From assembly GCA_038135065.1 (NCBI GenBank), contig JAYPWI010000004.1, positions 62,001-126,000 of the forward strand: a DNA stretch of 64,000 bases. Reading direction: 5' to 3'. The notes under the pieces were generated by a model. It made no database searches. It was given only the letters and a program-made list of their open reading frames with translations, and was not told where the DNA came from. The stretch is from JAYPWI01 sp038135065 (GTDB lineage: Bacteria > Actinomycetota > Acidimicrobiia > Acidimicrobiales > Poriferisodalaceae). Positions 8,449 through 17,359 of this stretch are shown piece by piece. Position numbers and translations under genes: made by a program. The first letter of the stretch is position 1. Every line of letters starts with the position of its first letter.

Positions 8449-8814
8449 ATGTCCCGCAACGAGGAAATCGAGTTCTACCTTCCCCCACCAGAGCCGGCTG
8501 TACGTCTGCACGGTGCCGATGACGCATGGATGTTGTGCGGTGCGCTGCGAGGAACAGGCGATGCCTTACTGGCGGTCTTGGCTGACAGTCGCCACGGGGT
8601 CGTGGCCGTCGCTGCCGCAGGACGCGGCTTCGTGCGACGGGCCCTCGACGACCCGTCACCGTTCGTTCGACTGATCGAGCGGTTCGAGCCCGTCACCGTG
8701 TATCTCGCCCCCGTCGACGACGATGCTGAGCTGCTCGTCGACGTGGTGCGGGTAGCAATGTGGCCGACCGTCGCTCACGTGTGGCCCCTACCCAGTCTGC
8801 CCGAATCGGCGTGA
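8449..8814 (+). CDS. Hypothetical protein (121 aa)
   Basis: Family not recognised. The protein is 121 residues with no membrane segment or signal peptide. It contains a run of alternating hydrophobic residues consistent with a small alpha/beta fold (LLAVLADSRHGVVAVAAAGRGF, then PVTVYLAPVDDDAELL). An ATG behind GGAGGG was chosen; an earlier in-frame start at 8404 would overlap the hairpin. It lies on the same strand 121 bases after recR, with a hairpin between, so it may be a separate unit. Confidence 0.6.
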   Translation: MSRNEEIEFYLPPPEPAVRLHGADDAWMLCGALRGTGDALLAVLADSRHGVVAVAAAGRGFVRRALDDPSPFVRLIERFEPVTVYLAPVDDDAELLVDVVRVAMWPTVAHVWPLPSLPESA

Positions 8815-9025
8815 ACGGCACACTGGTCGGCTGGTTTCTGGCGAGTCGGGCCGTTGCAGGTTGTCCGATTGCGGAGGGGCAAGGGTAGGTTGCCAAAGGC
8901 TGCTGAATCCGCAGCGGGCCATCGGTACCACCGCACCATTCCCCCCTCTTCCAACCCTTGACGTGATCCGGGCATGTCTACGTCAGGAGTTGCTATAGGA
9001 AATTACCCAAGAGTAACTTTCGCCC

Positions 9026-10384
9026 ATGCAGTACATCCTCCAAGCCATCGAACAGGGCGCCTCCGGCGAGGAAATCGGTGCACTGCCGATTCCCGAGTCC
9101 TACCGGGCGGCATATGTCCGCCGGCAGGACATGACGATGTTCGAGGGACGTGTTTCCGAGGACAAGGATCCGCGGGAGTCCCTCATCGTCGACCATGTCC
9201 CCACGCCTGAGCTCGCGCCTGACGAGGTGTACCTCGCCGTGATGGCGAGCTCCATCAATTTCAATACGGTCTGGACCTCGATTTTCGAGCCGCTCCCCAC
9301 CTTTGGGTTCCTCGACCGGCTGGGCCAGGAGAGCGAATGGGGTGCCCGTCATGCGCTGGATCACCACGTCGTGGGGTCCGATGCCTCGGGCGTGGTGCTC
9401 CGGGTGGGAAGCGCGGTGCGGAATTGGAGGCCTGGTGATCGGGTGACCGTCCACTGCAACTATGTGGACGACCAAGATCCGGCCGCCCATGAGGACTCGA
9501 TGATGGCCTCGAACCAGCGCATCTGGGGCTTCGAGAGCAACTTCGGTGGATTGGCCGACCTGGCGGTGGTCAAGGCCAACCAACTGATGCCAAAGCCAAC
9601 CCATCTCTCGTGGGAGGAGGCCGCTGTCAATGCCCTCTGCGCAGCGACCTCCTACCGCATGCTGGTCGGTGACAACGCGGCCCGCATGAAGCAGGGCGAC
9701 TCGGTGCTCATCTGGGGTGCGTCAGGTGGTCTGGGCGGGTACGCCTGCCAACTCGTGCTCAACGGTGGTGGCACTCCGGTGGGGGTGGTCAGCTCGGCCG
9801 ACAAGGTGGAACTGCTCCACGAACTCGGGGTCGAGCACGTCATCGACCGCCGTGAGGAGGGCTTCCGATTCTGGCGGGACGACACCACACAGGACGAGTC
9901 CGAGTGGCGGCGCCTGGGCAAGAAGGTCCGATCTCTCATCGGCGAGGATCCCGACATCGTCTTCGAGCACCCCGGTCGGTCGACCATGGGCGCTTCGGTG
10001 TTCGTCACGAAGCGGGGCGGAAAGATCGTCACCTGCGCAGCCACCACGGGCTACATGATCGAGTACGACAACCGGCACCTGTGGATGCGTCTGAAGCAGA
10101 TCGTGTCGAGTCACTTCGCCAACTACGCCGAGGCGTGGGCCATGAATCGCCTCCTAGACACCGGGGCCATCCAGCCCATCTTGTCCAAGACATTCGATCT
10201 GTCCGAGGTAGGAGAGGCTGCGTACCAGGTGCACCACAACCTCCACGAGGGCAAACTGGGCGTGCTGTGCCTGGCCTCGGGGCCAGGTCAGGGAATCACC
10301 GATCTCGACAAGCGGGCGAGCATCGGTGAGGACAAGATCACCCTGTTCCAACGCCATGCACGCTCGCTCGAGACCGCCAGTTGA
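9026..10384 (+). CDS. ccr: Crotonyl-CoA carboxylase/reductase
   Basis: A 452-residue member of the medium-chain dehydrogenase family that reductively carboxylates crotonyl-CoA to (2S)-ethylmalonyl-CoA with NADPH and CO2, the signature step of the ethylmalonyl-CoA pathway. The nucleotide motif WGASGGLGGYA is present, along with the four CO2-binding residues described for this enzyme: Asn in SSINFNTVW, Phe-Glu in WGFESNFGG and His in SSHFANY. These separate it from plain enoyl reductases. The 210-base upstream region holds TTGACG (8958-8963) with TACGTC 15 bases later and TATAGG (8994-8999), which are weak promoter candidates. The next gene encodes the matching epimerase 22 bases on. Confidence 0.93.
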   Translation: MQYILQAIEQGASGEEIGALPIPESYRAAYVRRQDMTMFEGRVSEDKDPRESLIVDHVPTPELAPDEVYLAVMASSINFNTVWTSIFEPLPTFGFLDRLGQESEWGARHALDHHVVGSDASGVVLRVGSAVRNWRPGDRVTVHCNYVDDQDPAAHEDSMMASNQRIWGFESNFGGLADLAVVKANQLMPKPTHLSWEEAAVNALCAATSYRMLVGDNAARMKQGDSVLIWGASGGLGGYACQLVLNGGGTPVGVVSSADKVELLHELGVEHVIDRREEGFRFWRDDTTQDESEWRRLGKKVRSLIGEDPDIVFEHPGRSTMGASVFVTKRGGKIVTCAATTGYMIEYDNRHLWMRLKQIVSSHFANYAEAWAMNRLLDTGAIQPILSKTFDLSEVGEAAYQVHHNLHEGKLGVLCLASGPGQGITDLDKRASIGEDKITLFQRHARSLETAS

Positions 10385-10406
10385 ACCAGTACGTCAGGAT
10401 CCACCC

Positions 10407-10808
10407 ATGATGCTCACCGAGATCGATCACATCGCCATCGCCGTTCACGACCTCGAGGCGGCGATCGCCTACTACGCCGAGGCGTTCGGCGCCGAGGTCC
10501 ATCACCGGGAGATCGTGGACAGTGACGGTGTAGAGGAGGCCTTGGTGAAGGTGGCCGACAGCTACATCCAGTTGACGGCTGCCACACGACCGGACTCGCC
10601 GATCGCCAAGTACCTCGAACGACGCGGCGAAGGACTCCACCACGTTGGCTACCGGGTCGACGATTGTCAGGCTGCACTCGATGCGATGGTGGCCGCTGGA
10701 GCAACCGCCATCGACGCTGCGCCGCGACCAGGATCGCGCGGTACGACGGTTGCTTTCATGCACCCCAAGGGCAGCTTCGGCACCCTCATCGAGCTGGTGC
10801 AGGAGTAG
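10407..10808 (+). CDS. Methylmalonyl-/ethylmalonyl-CoA epimerase (VOC fold)
   Basis: A 133-residue vicinal-oxygen-chelate protein. The metal ligands expected for this epimerase are visible: His in DHIAIAV, His in GLHHVGYRV and Glu in LIELVQ. It interconverts the 2R and 2S forms of methylmalonyl-CoA or ethylmalonyl-CoA. Placement 22 bases after ccr supports the ethylmalonyl role, and the same enzyme usually serves both substrates. Two consecutive ATG codons begin the gene and either may be used. Confidence 0.88.
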   Translation: MMLTEIDHIAIAVHDLEAAIAYYAEAFGAEVHHREIVDSDGVEEALVKVADSYIQLTAATRPDSPIAKYLERRGEGLHHVGYRVDDCQAALDAMVAAGATAIDAAPRPGSRGTTVAFMHPKGSFGTLIELVQE

Positions 10809-10904
10809 CTCCACCGATCGCTAGCGGCCCAGGGTGGGTGCTGGCGCATCACAACGACGGTGTGTCGATGTGCGGCGCGGAGGAGCACCGGAAGGGACGG
10901 GACG

Positions 10905-11552
10905 ATGTCGACTGACGATCCCCCTGAAGGAGTTCAACGCGACGTCGGGGTAGGCCCCCATCCGCTCCCATGGCCCGAGGACCCTCGGTTCGATCCAGCG
11001 TTGCTGGCCGATGGAGATCGCCGGAATGTGGTCGATCGCTATCGGTACTGGTCGAGGGAGGCCATCGTGGCCGATCTCGATCTTCGCCGGCACCCCTTCG
11101 AGGTAGCCATCGAGAATTGGCAGCACGATCTGAACATCGGGACCGTTGTCCGTAACGCGAACGCCTTCCTGGCCGGAGCCGTGCACATCGTCGGCAAGCG
11201 CAAGTGGAATCGGAGGGGGGCGATGGTGACTGATCGCTACCAACACGTTCTCCACCACCCAGAGGTCGCAGACTTTTTGGGCGAAATGGCTCGGCGGGAC
11301 ATCGTGGTGATCGGCGTTGACAACGTCGAGGGGTCGGTCCCCATCGAGTCGGTCGGATTGCCCGAACGTTGTGTCTTGGTCTTCGGCCAGGAAGGACCGG
11401 GTCTCTCTCCGGCGATGCTGGCGGGCGCAGAGCAGGTCGTATCGATCACCCAGTTCGGTTCGACCCGCTCGGTCAACGTGGGGGTGGCGGCCGGTATCGC
11501 CATGCATCGATGGGTCGTCGAGCACGCAATCGACCGGTCCGGGGGGACGTGA
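10905..11552 (+). CDS. TrmH/SpoU-family RNA methyltransferase
   Basis: A 215-residue SPOUT methyltransferase. The three knot motifs are present: motif 1 (NIGTVVRNANAF), motif 2 (VLVFGQEGPGLS) and motif 3 (RSVNVGVAAGIAMHRW). It should transfer methyl from S-adenosylmethionine to the 2'-O of a ribose in tRNA or rRNA; the target nucleotide cannot be told. The ATG follows GGGACGGGAC. It is downstream of the epimerase on the same strand but with a ~100-base gap. Confidence 0.88.
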   Translation: MSTDDPPEGVQRDVGVGPHPLPWPEDPRFDPALLADGDRRNVVDRYRYWSREAIVADLDLRRHPFEVAIENWQHDLNIGTVVRNANAFLAGAVHIVGKRKWNRRGAMVTDRYQHVLHHPEVADFLGEMARRDIVVIGVDNVEGSVPIESVGLPERCVLVFGQEGPGLSPAMLAGAEQVVSITQFGSTRSVNVGVAAGIAMHRWVVEHAIDRSGGT

Positions 11553-11675
11553 CACCAAGGCGGCACCCAATCGTCATGTTGGGTGGTTGTCAGGGGGGTG
11601 CCAGCGGTCGTAGGGTTCCTTCGTTCCGGGATGTCGCAGGGCGGACCTGGCGAGTCCCCAGATCAAGGATGTGAG

Positions 11676-12773
11676 ATGACATCAACATGGCGGCGCCTCT
11701 TCGCGCTGCTGTTGGCCCTCGGGCTGATCGCAGCGGCATGTGGTGGCAGTGACAGTGACGACGCTGGCGACGGCGGCTCCGACGCCGAAGCGGCTGAGGA
11801 AGCGACCGATGATGCCGGTGATGATGCTGGCGAGGAGGGCTGTGAGCCCTCGGGTCTGCTGATCGGTCTGGTGACCGATACGGGCAAGGTCGACGACAAG
11901 AGCTTCAACCAGTCGGCATGGGAAGGTGCCCAGGATGCCGCCGAGGCCCTGTGCGCCGAGGCCGACTACATCGAGACCGAAGAGTCGAAGGACTACGAAG
12001 CCAACATCCAGCTGTTCGTGGATGCCGGTGCCGATGTGATCATCACCGTCGGCTTCGGTCTCGGTGAGGCCACCATTGCTGCGGCTCAGACCAACCCCGA
12101 GATCTCCTTCGTGGGCGTCGATCAGTTCCAGGGTGAGGCCATCGACAACTTGGCTGGCCTGATCTTCCCCGAGGACAAGTCGGGCTTCCTGGCCGGTGCG
12201 CTGGCCGGGATGCTGACCGAGAGCAACATCGTCGGCGCCGTCCTCGGCACCGACCTCGTTCCCCCGGTCGTGGCGTTCAAGGAAGGCTGGGAGAACGGTG
12301 CCCGCTACACCAACCCTGATGTCGAGACCATCTCCACGTACCACCCGGGCGGCCTGGACGTTGCCTTCGGTGATCCTGAGTGGGGTGCGACCACGGCTCG
12401 TCAGGCCCTCGACCAAGGCGCTGACATCATCTTCGGCGCCGGTGGTGCAACGGGTAACGGTGCCCTCATCGAGATCGCCTCGGAAGAGGGTGCCTACTGC
12501 GTCGGGGTCGACACCGATCAGTGGTTCACCGTTCCCGAGGCCCAGCCGTGCCTGGTGACCAGCGCCATGAAGCTGATCACCCCGGGCGTATCGGATCTGG
12601 TTCAGCAGGCGGCAGCGGGCACGATGACCGGTGGCAACTTCCTCGGTGCTGTGGGGCTTGCTCCCTACCACGACTTCGACTCGATCGTGACCGATGAGAT
12701 GCGGGCCACCCTCGAAGAGGTCTTGGCCGGCCTCAACGACGGCTCGATCTCTACCGGCTACCCGGTCGGCTGA
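11676..12773 (+). CDS. BMP-family nucleoside-binding lipoprotein of an ABC importer
   Basis: A 365-residue substrate-binding lipoprotein of the BMP/PnrA/Med family. The signal peptide ends in a lipobox AAAC (Cys22) followed by a Ser/Asp/Glu-rich linker. The domain begins IGLVTDTGKVDDKSFNQSAW, whose Asp, Lys/Ser and Phe residues are typical nucleoside-contact positions. Family members bind purine or pyrimidine nucleosides at the cell surface. The ATG lies behind AAGGATG. It is followed by two permeases and a double ATPase, completing a BMP-type importer. The intervening hairpin (12803-12833) may give more binding protein than permease. Confidence 0.93.
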   Translation: MTSTWRRLFALLLALGLIAAACGGSDSDDAGDGGSDAEAAEEATDDAGDDAGEEGCEPSGLLIGLVTDTGKVDDKSFNQSAWEGAQDAAEALCAEADYIETEESKDYEANIQLFVDAGADVIITVGFGLGEATIAAAQTNPEISFVGVDQFQGEAIDNLAGLIFPEDKSGFLAGALAGMLTESNIVGAVLGTDLVPPVVAFKEGWENGARYTNPDVETISTYHPGGLDVAFGDPEWGATTARQALDQGADIIFGAGGATGNGALIEIASEEGAYCVGVDTDQWFTVPEAQPCLVTSAMKLITPGVSDLVQQAAAGTMTGGNFLGAVGLAPYHDFDSIVTDEMRATLEEVLAGLNDGSISTGYPVG

Positions 12774-12802
12774 TCCTCTCGGGATCGCTTCGCATGACGA
12801 TG

Positions 12803-12833
12803 GGGGCGCCGCTCGCACTGCGGGCGGCGCCCC
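12803..12833 (+). terminator. Strong GC hairpin between binding protein and permease genes
   Basis: GGGGCGCCGC (12803-12812) pairs perfectly with GCGGCGCCCC (12824-12833) across an 11-base loop. Only TT follows, so it may act as a partial terminator or an mRNA 3' stabiliser for the upstream lipoprotein gene. Confidence 0.55.
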
Positions 12834-12861
12834 TTCGTCGCGCTGGTGGAGGCTGTGATCG

Positions 12862-13929
12862 ATGACACGATCTGCGCTCCGCAGTGTGTCCATTCCTCTG
12901 ACTGCCGTCGTGCTCGGCCTGGTGATCGGTGCCCTGCTGATCACCGTGCAGGGCAACTCCGCAGGCACCGCCTACCGGGCGCTGATCGACGGCGGCTTGG
13001 GCGACGCCGATGCCCTGCTGCGCACTCTGCAGAAGGCGACCCCCCTCATCTTCGGGGGACTCGCGGTGGCCGTCGCCTTCAAGGCGGGTTTGTTCAACAT
13101 CGGTGGGCAGGGCCAGCTGCTCGTCGGCGCAGTGTTCGCGGCGGGGGTCGGTTTCGGCATCGACGGTCTGCCCGCCATCGTGCACCTGCCGCTGGCTCTT
13201 GTGGTGGGAGCTCTGGCGGGGGCAATCTGGGGCGGTATTGCCGGCGTGCTCAAGGCCACGTCGGGGGCCCACGAGGTGATCGTCACGATCATGTTGAACT
13301 TCGTGGCAGGAAACCTCAGTGACTGGTTGGCTGCCAGCCCGTGGAAGGACAACGAGGGCACCAACATCATCGCCAGAACCCCCCTGGTCGCGCCTGCAGC
13401 CGAAATCCCCACCGTGAGCTGGATGCCGATCGGGTTTCTCCTTGCCGTTGCTGTCGCCGTCGCCTGTTGGTTCGTGCTGCAGCGAACCACCTACGGCTTC
13501 GAGGTCCGCTCCGTTGGATTCAACCGACACGCCGCGGCCTACGCAGGAGTGCGGGTGCGATGGATCGTGGCCTCCACCATGATGCTGGCCGGCATGTTGG
13601 CCGGTCTCGGCGGCGCGGTGGAGACCCTTGGTGTGGACGGACGCTTCGAAGCCGGAGTGAATGCGGGGCTCGGGTTCGAGGGCATCACCATCGCCCTGTT
13701 GGCCAGGGCCAATCCCATCGGGGTCATCCCGGCAGGCCTGTTGGTGGGGGTCATGGAGGCGGGGGCGTCCAAGATGCAGTTCGAGTCGGGCGTTGCCCCG
13801 GAGATCATCGACGTCATCCAGGCGCTGATCCTGTTGTTCGTGGCAGCCCCGGTGATCATCCGATGGCTGCTTCGGATGCGGTCTGGCGATGATGGCCAGT
13901 TGCAGCTGGGAGCGGGGTGGGGAAGTTGA
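12862..13929 (+). CDS. ABC importer permease 1 (nucleoside type)
   Basis: A 355-residue inner-membrane permease of the branched-chain amino acid/nucleoside superfamily (BPD_transp_2). About eight or nine hydrophobic segments are visible, and the EAA-like conserved stretch GGLAVAVAFKAGLFNIGGQGQLLVG is close to the motif of the BMP-linked permeases. The C-terminal domain contains the other hallmark AGMLAGLGGAVETLG. It should form the translocation channel with permease 2. Its end overlaps the next gene by 13 bases. Confidence 0.9.
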   Translation: MTRSALRSVSIPLTAVVLGLVIGALLITVQGNSAGTAYRALIDGGLGDADALLRTLQKATPLIFGGLAVAVAFKAGLFNIGGQGQLLVGAVFAAGVGFGIDGLPAIVHLPLALVVGALAGAIWGGIAGVLKATSGAHEVIVTIMLNFVAGNLSDWLAASPWKDNEGTNIIARTPLVAPAAEIPTVSWMPIGFLLAVAVAVACWFVLQRTTYGFEVRSVGFNRHAAAYAGVRVRWIVASTMMLAGMLAGLGGAVETLGVDGRFEAGVNAGLGFEGITIALLARANPIGVIPAGLLVGVMEAGASKMQFESGVAPEIIDVIQALILLFVAAPVIIRWLLRMRSGDDGQLQLGAGWGS

Positions 13930-14918
13930 GCTCTCGGTCCGCTCGGTTCGTCTGGGTCGCCGCCGTCGCGGTGGTCGCGCTGGCCTGGTTCTTCTATGCC
14001 CAGGACGGGCCCCAGACCACAGCGGTGCTGGCCGGAACCGTGCGAGCGGCCACCCTTCTGGTGCTGGGTGCCATGTGCGGGATGATCGGCGAACGATCGG
14101 GCGTGGTGAACATCGGCATCGAGGGGCAGTTCCTCATGTCGGCGTTCATCGCCTTCACGGTGACCTCGACCACCGGTTCGCTGTTCGCGGGGGTGGTCAC
14201 CGGGGTGGGGACGGGCCTGGTGATGGGCTGGATGCTGGCCGCTATGGCCGTCGGCCTGCGCGTCGATCAGATCATTGCCGGCACCGTGTTGAACATCGCC
14301 GCCCTGGGGCTGACGTCGTTCTTCTTCGACCGGGGACGATCGCTCGGCGTTGGGAAGTACGGTCCGATCGATCTCGGACCCCTGGCCGATATCCCGGTGC
14401 TCGGAGCGGCGCTGTTCAGCCGGCCGCCGTTGACCTATCTGACCATGGCACTCGTGGTGATCGTCCACATCGCCTTGTTTTCCTCGGTGTGGGGGTTGCG
14501 GACCCGAGCCATCGGTGAACATCCGGGGGCGGCGGCCACCGTGGGCATCGATGTCAACCGACTTCGCTATCTCAACGTCACCCTTGCCGGCGGTCTCGCT
14601 GGCTTCGGTGGGGCCTACCTGGCGCTCGAGGCCGTAGGCACCTTCAGCCGGGGAATGAGCGGCGGCCGGGGGTTCCTGGCCCTCGCCGTCATGATCTTCG
14701 GCCGGCGAACCCCCTTCGGTGCGTACGCTGCGGCACTTTTCTTCGGTTTCACGACGGCACTCCAGAACCAGTTCCAGTTCACGGGCGCCCTGGACATTCC
14801 CGCTCAGTTCGTGGGGATGCTCCCCTATGTCGTGACCATCATCGTGGTTGCCCTGAGTGGTCTGTTCGGTTCGATGCGGGATCCTGCAGCCCTCGGCCAG
14901 CCCTACGAGAAAGGGTGA
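13917..14918 (+). CDS. ABC importer permease 2 (nucleoside type)
   Basis: A 333-residue membrane permease paralogous to permease 1. It carries the hallmark ERSGVVNIGIEGQFLM near residue 60 and GGLAGFGGAYLALEA later, both shared by this permease family. Several hydrophobic helices span the length. The GTG at 13917 overlaps the upstream gene; a TTG at 13926 is a weaker alternative. The stop overlaps the ATPase start as GTGA, which suggests coupled translation. Confidence 0.9.
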   Translation: MGKLSSRSARFVWVAAVAVVALAWFFYAQDGPQTTAVLAGTVRAATLLVLGAMCGMIGERSGVVNIGIEGQFLMSAFIAFTVTSTTGSLFAGVVTGVGTGLVMGWMLAAMAVGLRVDQIIAGTVLNIAALGLTSFFFDRGRSLGVGKYGPIDLGPLADIPVLGAALFSRPPLTYLTMALVVIVHIALFSSVWGLRTRAIGEHPGAAATVGIDVNRLRYLNVTLAGGLAGFGGAYLALEAVGTFSRGMSGGRGFLALAVMIFGRRTPFGAYAAALFFGFTTALQNQFQFTGALDIPAQFVGMLPYVVTIIVVALSGLFGSMRDPAALGQPYEKG

Positions 14919-16429
14919 CCGTGGATCTTCTCCTGGCAGCCCGCAACGTCACCAAGCAGTTCCCCGGGGTCCTGGCCAACGACGACGTGTCCGTCGAGTT
15001 GCGACCCGGACGGGTGCTGGCCCTTCTCGGTGAGAACGGGGCGGGTAAGAGCACCCTGGTGAACCTGTTGTTCGGCATGTACCGCCCCGACAGTGGTCAG
15101 ATCGTCATCAAAGACGAGGTGGTGGAGCTGCACGGGCCCGACGATGCGATCGAGCGTGGGATCGGCATGGTGCATCAGCACTTCCAGCTCGTGCCACCCA
15201 TGAGCGTCGTCGAAAACATCGTTCTGGGGTCGGAACCATCGCGGCGGGGAATGGTGGATCTGGCCGAAGCCAGAACCCGCGTGCTGGCGCTCTCGGAACG
15301 TTTCGGCCTCGAGGTGGACGTCGATGCCAATGTCGAAGACCTTCCGGTGGGGACCCAACAGCGGGTGGAGATTCTCAAAGCCCTCTATCGCGACGCTGAC
15401 GTGCTCATCCTCGATGAGCCGACGGCCGTGTTGACCCCCCAGGAAACCGATCACTTGCTTACGGTCTTGCGTGAGTTGACTCGTCAGGGGGTCGGCATCG
15501 TCTTCATCACCCACAAGCTGCGCGAGGTCCTCGCTGTGGCCGACGACATCGTCGTGCTGCGCGGGGGCCGGGTCGTTGGTTCCACCAGTCCTGACGAGAC
15601 CGACGAGACCGGTCTGGCCGAGATGATGGTCGGGCGCAGTGTGGTGCTGCGGGTCGACAAATCAGCTGCGCAGCCTGGCGATGTCGTTCTCTCGGTGGAG
15701 GGCTTGAGCGTCGACGACGACCGAGGTCAACGGGCCGTCAACGAGGTGAGCCTGGAGGTGCGCGCCGGGGAGATCCTCGGGGTAGCGGGGGTCGAGGGCA
15801 ATGGCCAGCGAGAGTTAGTGGAGGCCGTCACCGGGCTGCGTCGCACCGAGCAGGGCCGGGTCGTGATCGCGGGCACCGATGTGTCGGGGGCGCCACCTCG
15901 CCAGGTGGCGACCATTGGTGTGGGTCACATTCCCGAAGACCGGGAGAAGCATGGGGTGATCGGCGGGTACTCCGTCGCCGAGAACTCGGTCCTCAACCGC
16001 TACCACCGTCCCCCGTTCTCCCTGCGAGGACTCCTGCAGCGGGCCGCCATCGGTCGACATGCTCGAGAGGTGGTGGAGGAGTTCGACGTCCGTACACCCG
16101 GTGTCGCCACCCCTGTCTCGAGCCTGAGCGGGGGGAACAAGCAGAAGCTCATCGTCGGTCGGGAGTTCAGCGACGACATCGCCCTGCTCGTCGCCGCTCA
16201 GCCGACCAGGGGCATCGATATCGGCGCCATCGAGTTCATCCATCGCCGCATCGTCGAGCAGCGTGACCGAGGGGTCGGGGTGCTGCTCGTGTCGGCCGAG
16301 CTCGACGAGATCCTCGGTCTCGCCGACCGGGTGGCCGTGCTGTACGAGGGTCGAGTGGTGGCCGTGCTCGACGCGGCCGACGCCGACCGTGAGCGGGTGG
16401 GCCTGCTCATGGCCGGTGTGAACGCCTGA
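14915..16429 (+). CDS. ABC importer ATP-binding protein with two nucleotide domains
   Basis: A 504-residue tandem ATPase. Domain 1 has Walker A LLGENGAGKST, a signature LPVGTQQRVEILKAL and Walker B VLILDEPTAVLTPQE. Domain 2 has a degenerate P-loop (GVEGNGQRE instead of GxGKST) and signature SLSGGNKQKLIVGRE with ALLVAAQPTRGIDIG. This pattern is normal for nucleoside and monosaccharide importers, where the second domain is often catalytically weak. It powers the BMP importer encoded directly upstream. It ends convergent with an SDR gene, 18 bases away. Confidence 0.92.
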   Translation: MTVDLLLAARNVTKQFPGVLANDDVSVELRPGRVLALLGENGAGKSTLVNLLFGMYRPDSGQIVIKDEVVELHGPDDAIERGIGMVHQHFQLVPPMSVVENIVLGSEPSRRGMVDLAEARTRVLALSERFGLEVDVDANVEDLPVGTQQRVEILKALYRDADVLILDEPTAVLTPQETDHLLTVLRELTRQGVGIVFITHKLREVLAVADDIVVLRGGRVVGSTSPDETDETGLAEMMVGRSVVLRVDKSAAQPGDVVLSVEGLSVDDDRGQRAVNEVSLEVRAGEILGVAGVEGNGQRELVEAVTGLRRTEQGRVVIAGTDVSGAPPRQVATIGVGHIPEDREKHGVIGGYSVAENSVLNRYHRPPFSLRGLLQRAAIGRHAREVVEEFDVRTPGVATPVSSLSGGNKQKLIVGREFSDDIALLVAAQPTRGIDIGAIEFIHRRIVEQRDRGVGVLLVSAELDEILGLADRVAVLYEGRVVAVLDAADADRERVGLLMAGVNA

Positions 16430-16447
16430 CCGCGGCTGGGATCCTGA

Positions 16448-17272
16448 TCAGGCTCCCTGCTCGTCGAAGGTGCGGTCGATGCGCTCGAAGCGGCGACGCA
16501 CGAATCCTCGGCTCTCCTCGTGGGGGAGGACGTAGAGCCGGTTGGCCAACATCGCGTCCACCGTCATCTGGGCAACATCGTTCACGTCGAGCACGCCGCC
16601 GCTGAGATCCTCGTTCTCGGCCCCTTGGTCGAGGACCCGTGGCGAGGCCTCCGGTCCGCCGAGCGCATCGGGACGGTTCCGTTCCGATGCGCCGATGTTG
16701 GTGGCCACTCGCATCGGGCACAGGACCGTTGACCCGATGTTGTGATCGCGTAGCTCGCGACGCAATACCTCGGCCATGGCCACCACGCCGTACTTGGCGA
16801 CGCAGTAGGGACCCAGTCCCTCGTTGGGGACCAGGCCGGCGAACGATGCGGTGAACAGCAGGTGCCCACCCTCGCCCTGGCTGATCATGCGTGGCAGGAA
16901 GGCCTCCACCCCGTGGATGGGCCCCCAGAGGTCGACGTCGATGATCCACTTCCAGTCGTCGTGGGTCATCTCGGCGATCGGCCCACCGACGGCAACGCCA
17001 GCGTTGTTGAACACGATGTGCACCGCCCCCATTCGGTCGAAGGCTTCATCGGCAAGGGCGGTGACGGCACCGAGATCGGCCACGTCGCACGCCACCCCGT
17101 GGGCGTCGTGACCGGCAGCGACCAGGCCACTGACTGCAGCCTCGAGTGCGTCGGTCTGCACATCGGCCAGCACCAGACGGGCTCCCAATTCGGCCATGAT
17201 GCGACCCGTGGCGAGCCCGATGCCGCTGCCCCCTCCGGTGATGACAGCGACCTTTCCGTCGAGTGCTCCCAT
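16448..17272 (-). CDS. Short-chain dehydrogenase/reductase
   Basis: A 274-residue classical SDR with TGGGSGIG, NNAG, and an active-site YCVAK with the preceding catalytic serine region TASFAG. The C-terminal extension after residue ~200 (NRPDALGGPEAS... VLPHEESRGFVRRRFERI) is typical of a broad actinobacterial SDR group acting on alcohols. The ATG at 17272 was chosen because AGGAGG lies 6 bases before it; an upstream ATG at 17290 would put that SD inside the gene. It lies 87 bases downstream of the aldolase/SDR fusion on the same strand, so it may belong to the salvage unit. Confidence 0.86.
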   Translation of the reverse strand: MGALDGKVAVITGGGSGIGLATGRIMAELGARLVLADVQTDALEAAVSGLVAAGHDAHGVACDVADLGAVTALADEAFDRMGAVHIVFNNAGVAVGGPIAEMTHDDWKWIIDVDLWGPIHGVEAFLPRMISQGEGGHLLFTASFAGLVPNEGLGPYCVAKYGVVAMAEVLRRELRDHNIGSTVLCPMRVATNIGASERNRPDALGGPEASPRVLDQGAENEDLSGGVLDVNDVAQMTVDAMLANRLYVLPHEESRGFVRRRFERIDRTFDEQGA

Positions 17273-17359
17273 GGGCGGCCTCCTTGGCATGGTGGTTCGG
17301 TGGTGCCCGCAGGTCTAGCGGATGTGTTGGCGACCGAGGGCCTGCATGGCCGTCGGAGC

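Noticed and set aside
9026..10384. Simple quinone oxidoreductase or enoyl reductase annotation
   Set aside because: The CO2-binding residues Asn, Phe-Glu and His are all in place, so carboxylase/reductase is better supported.
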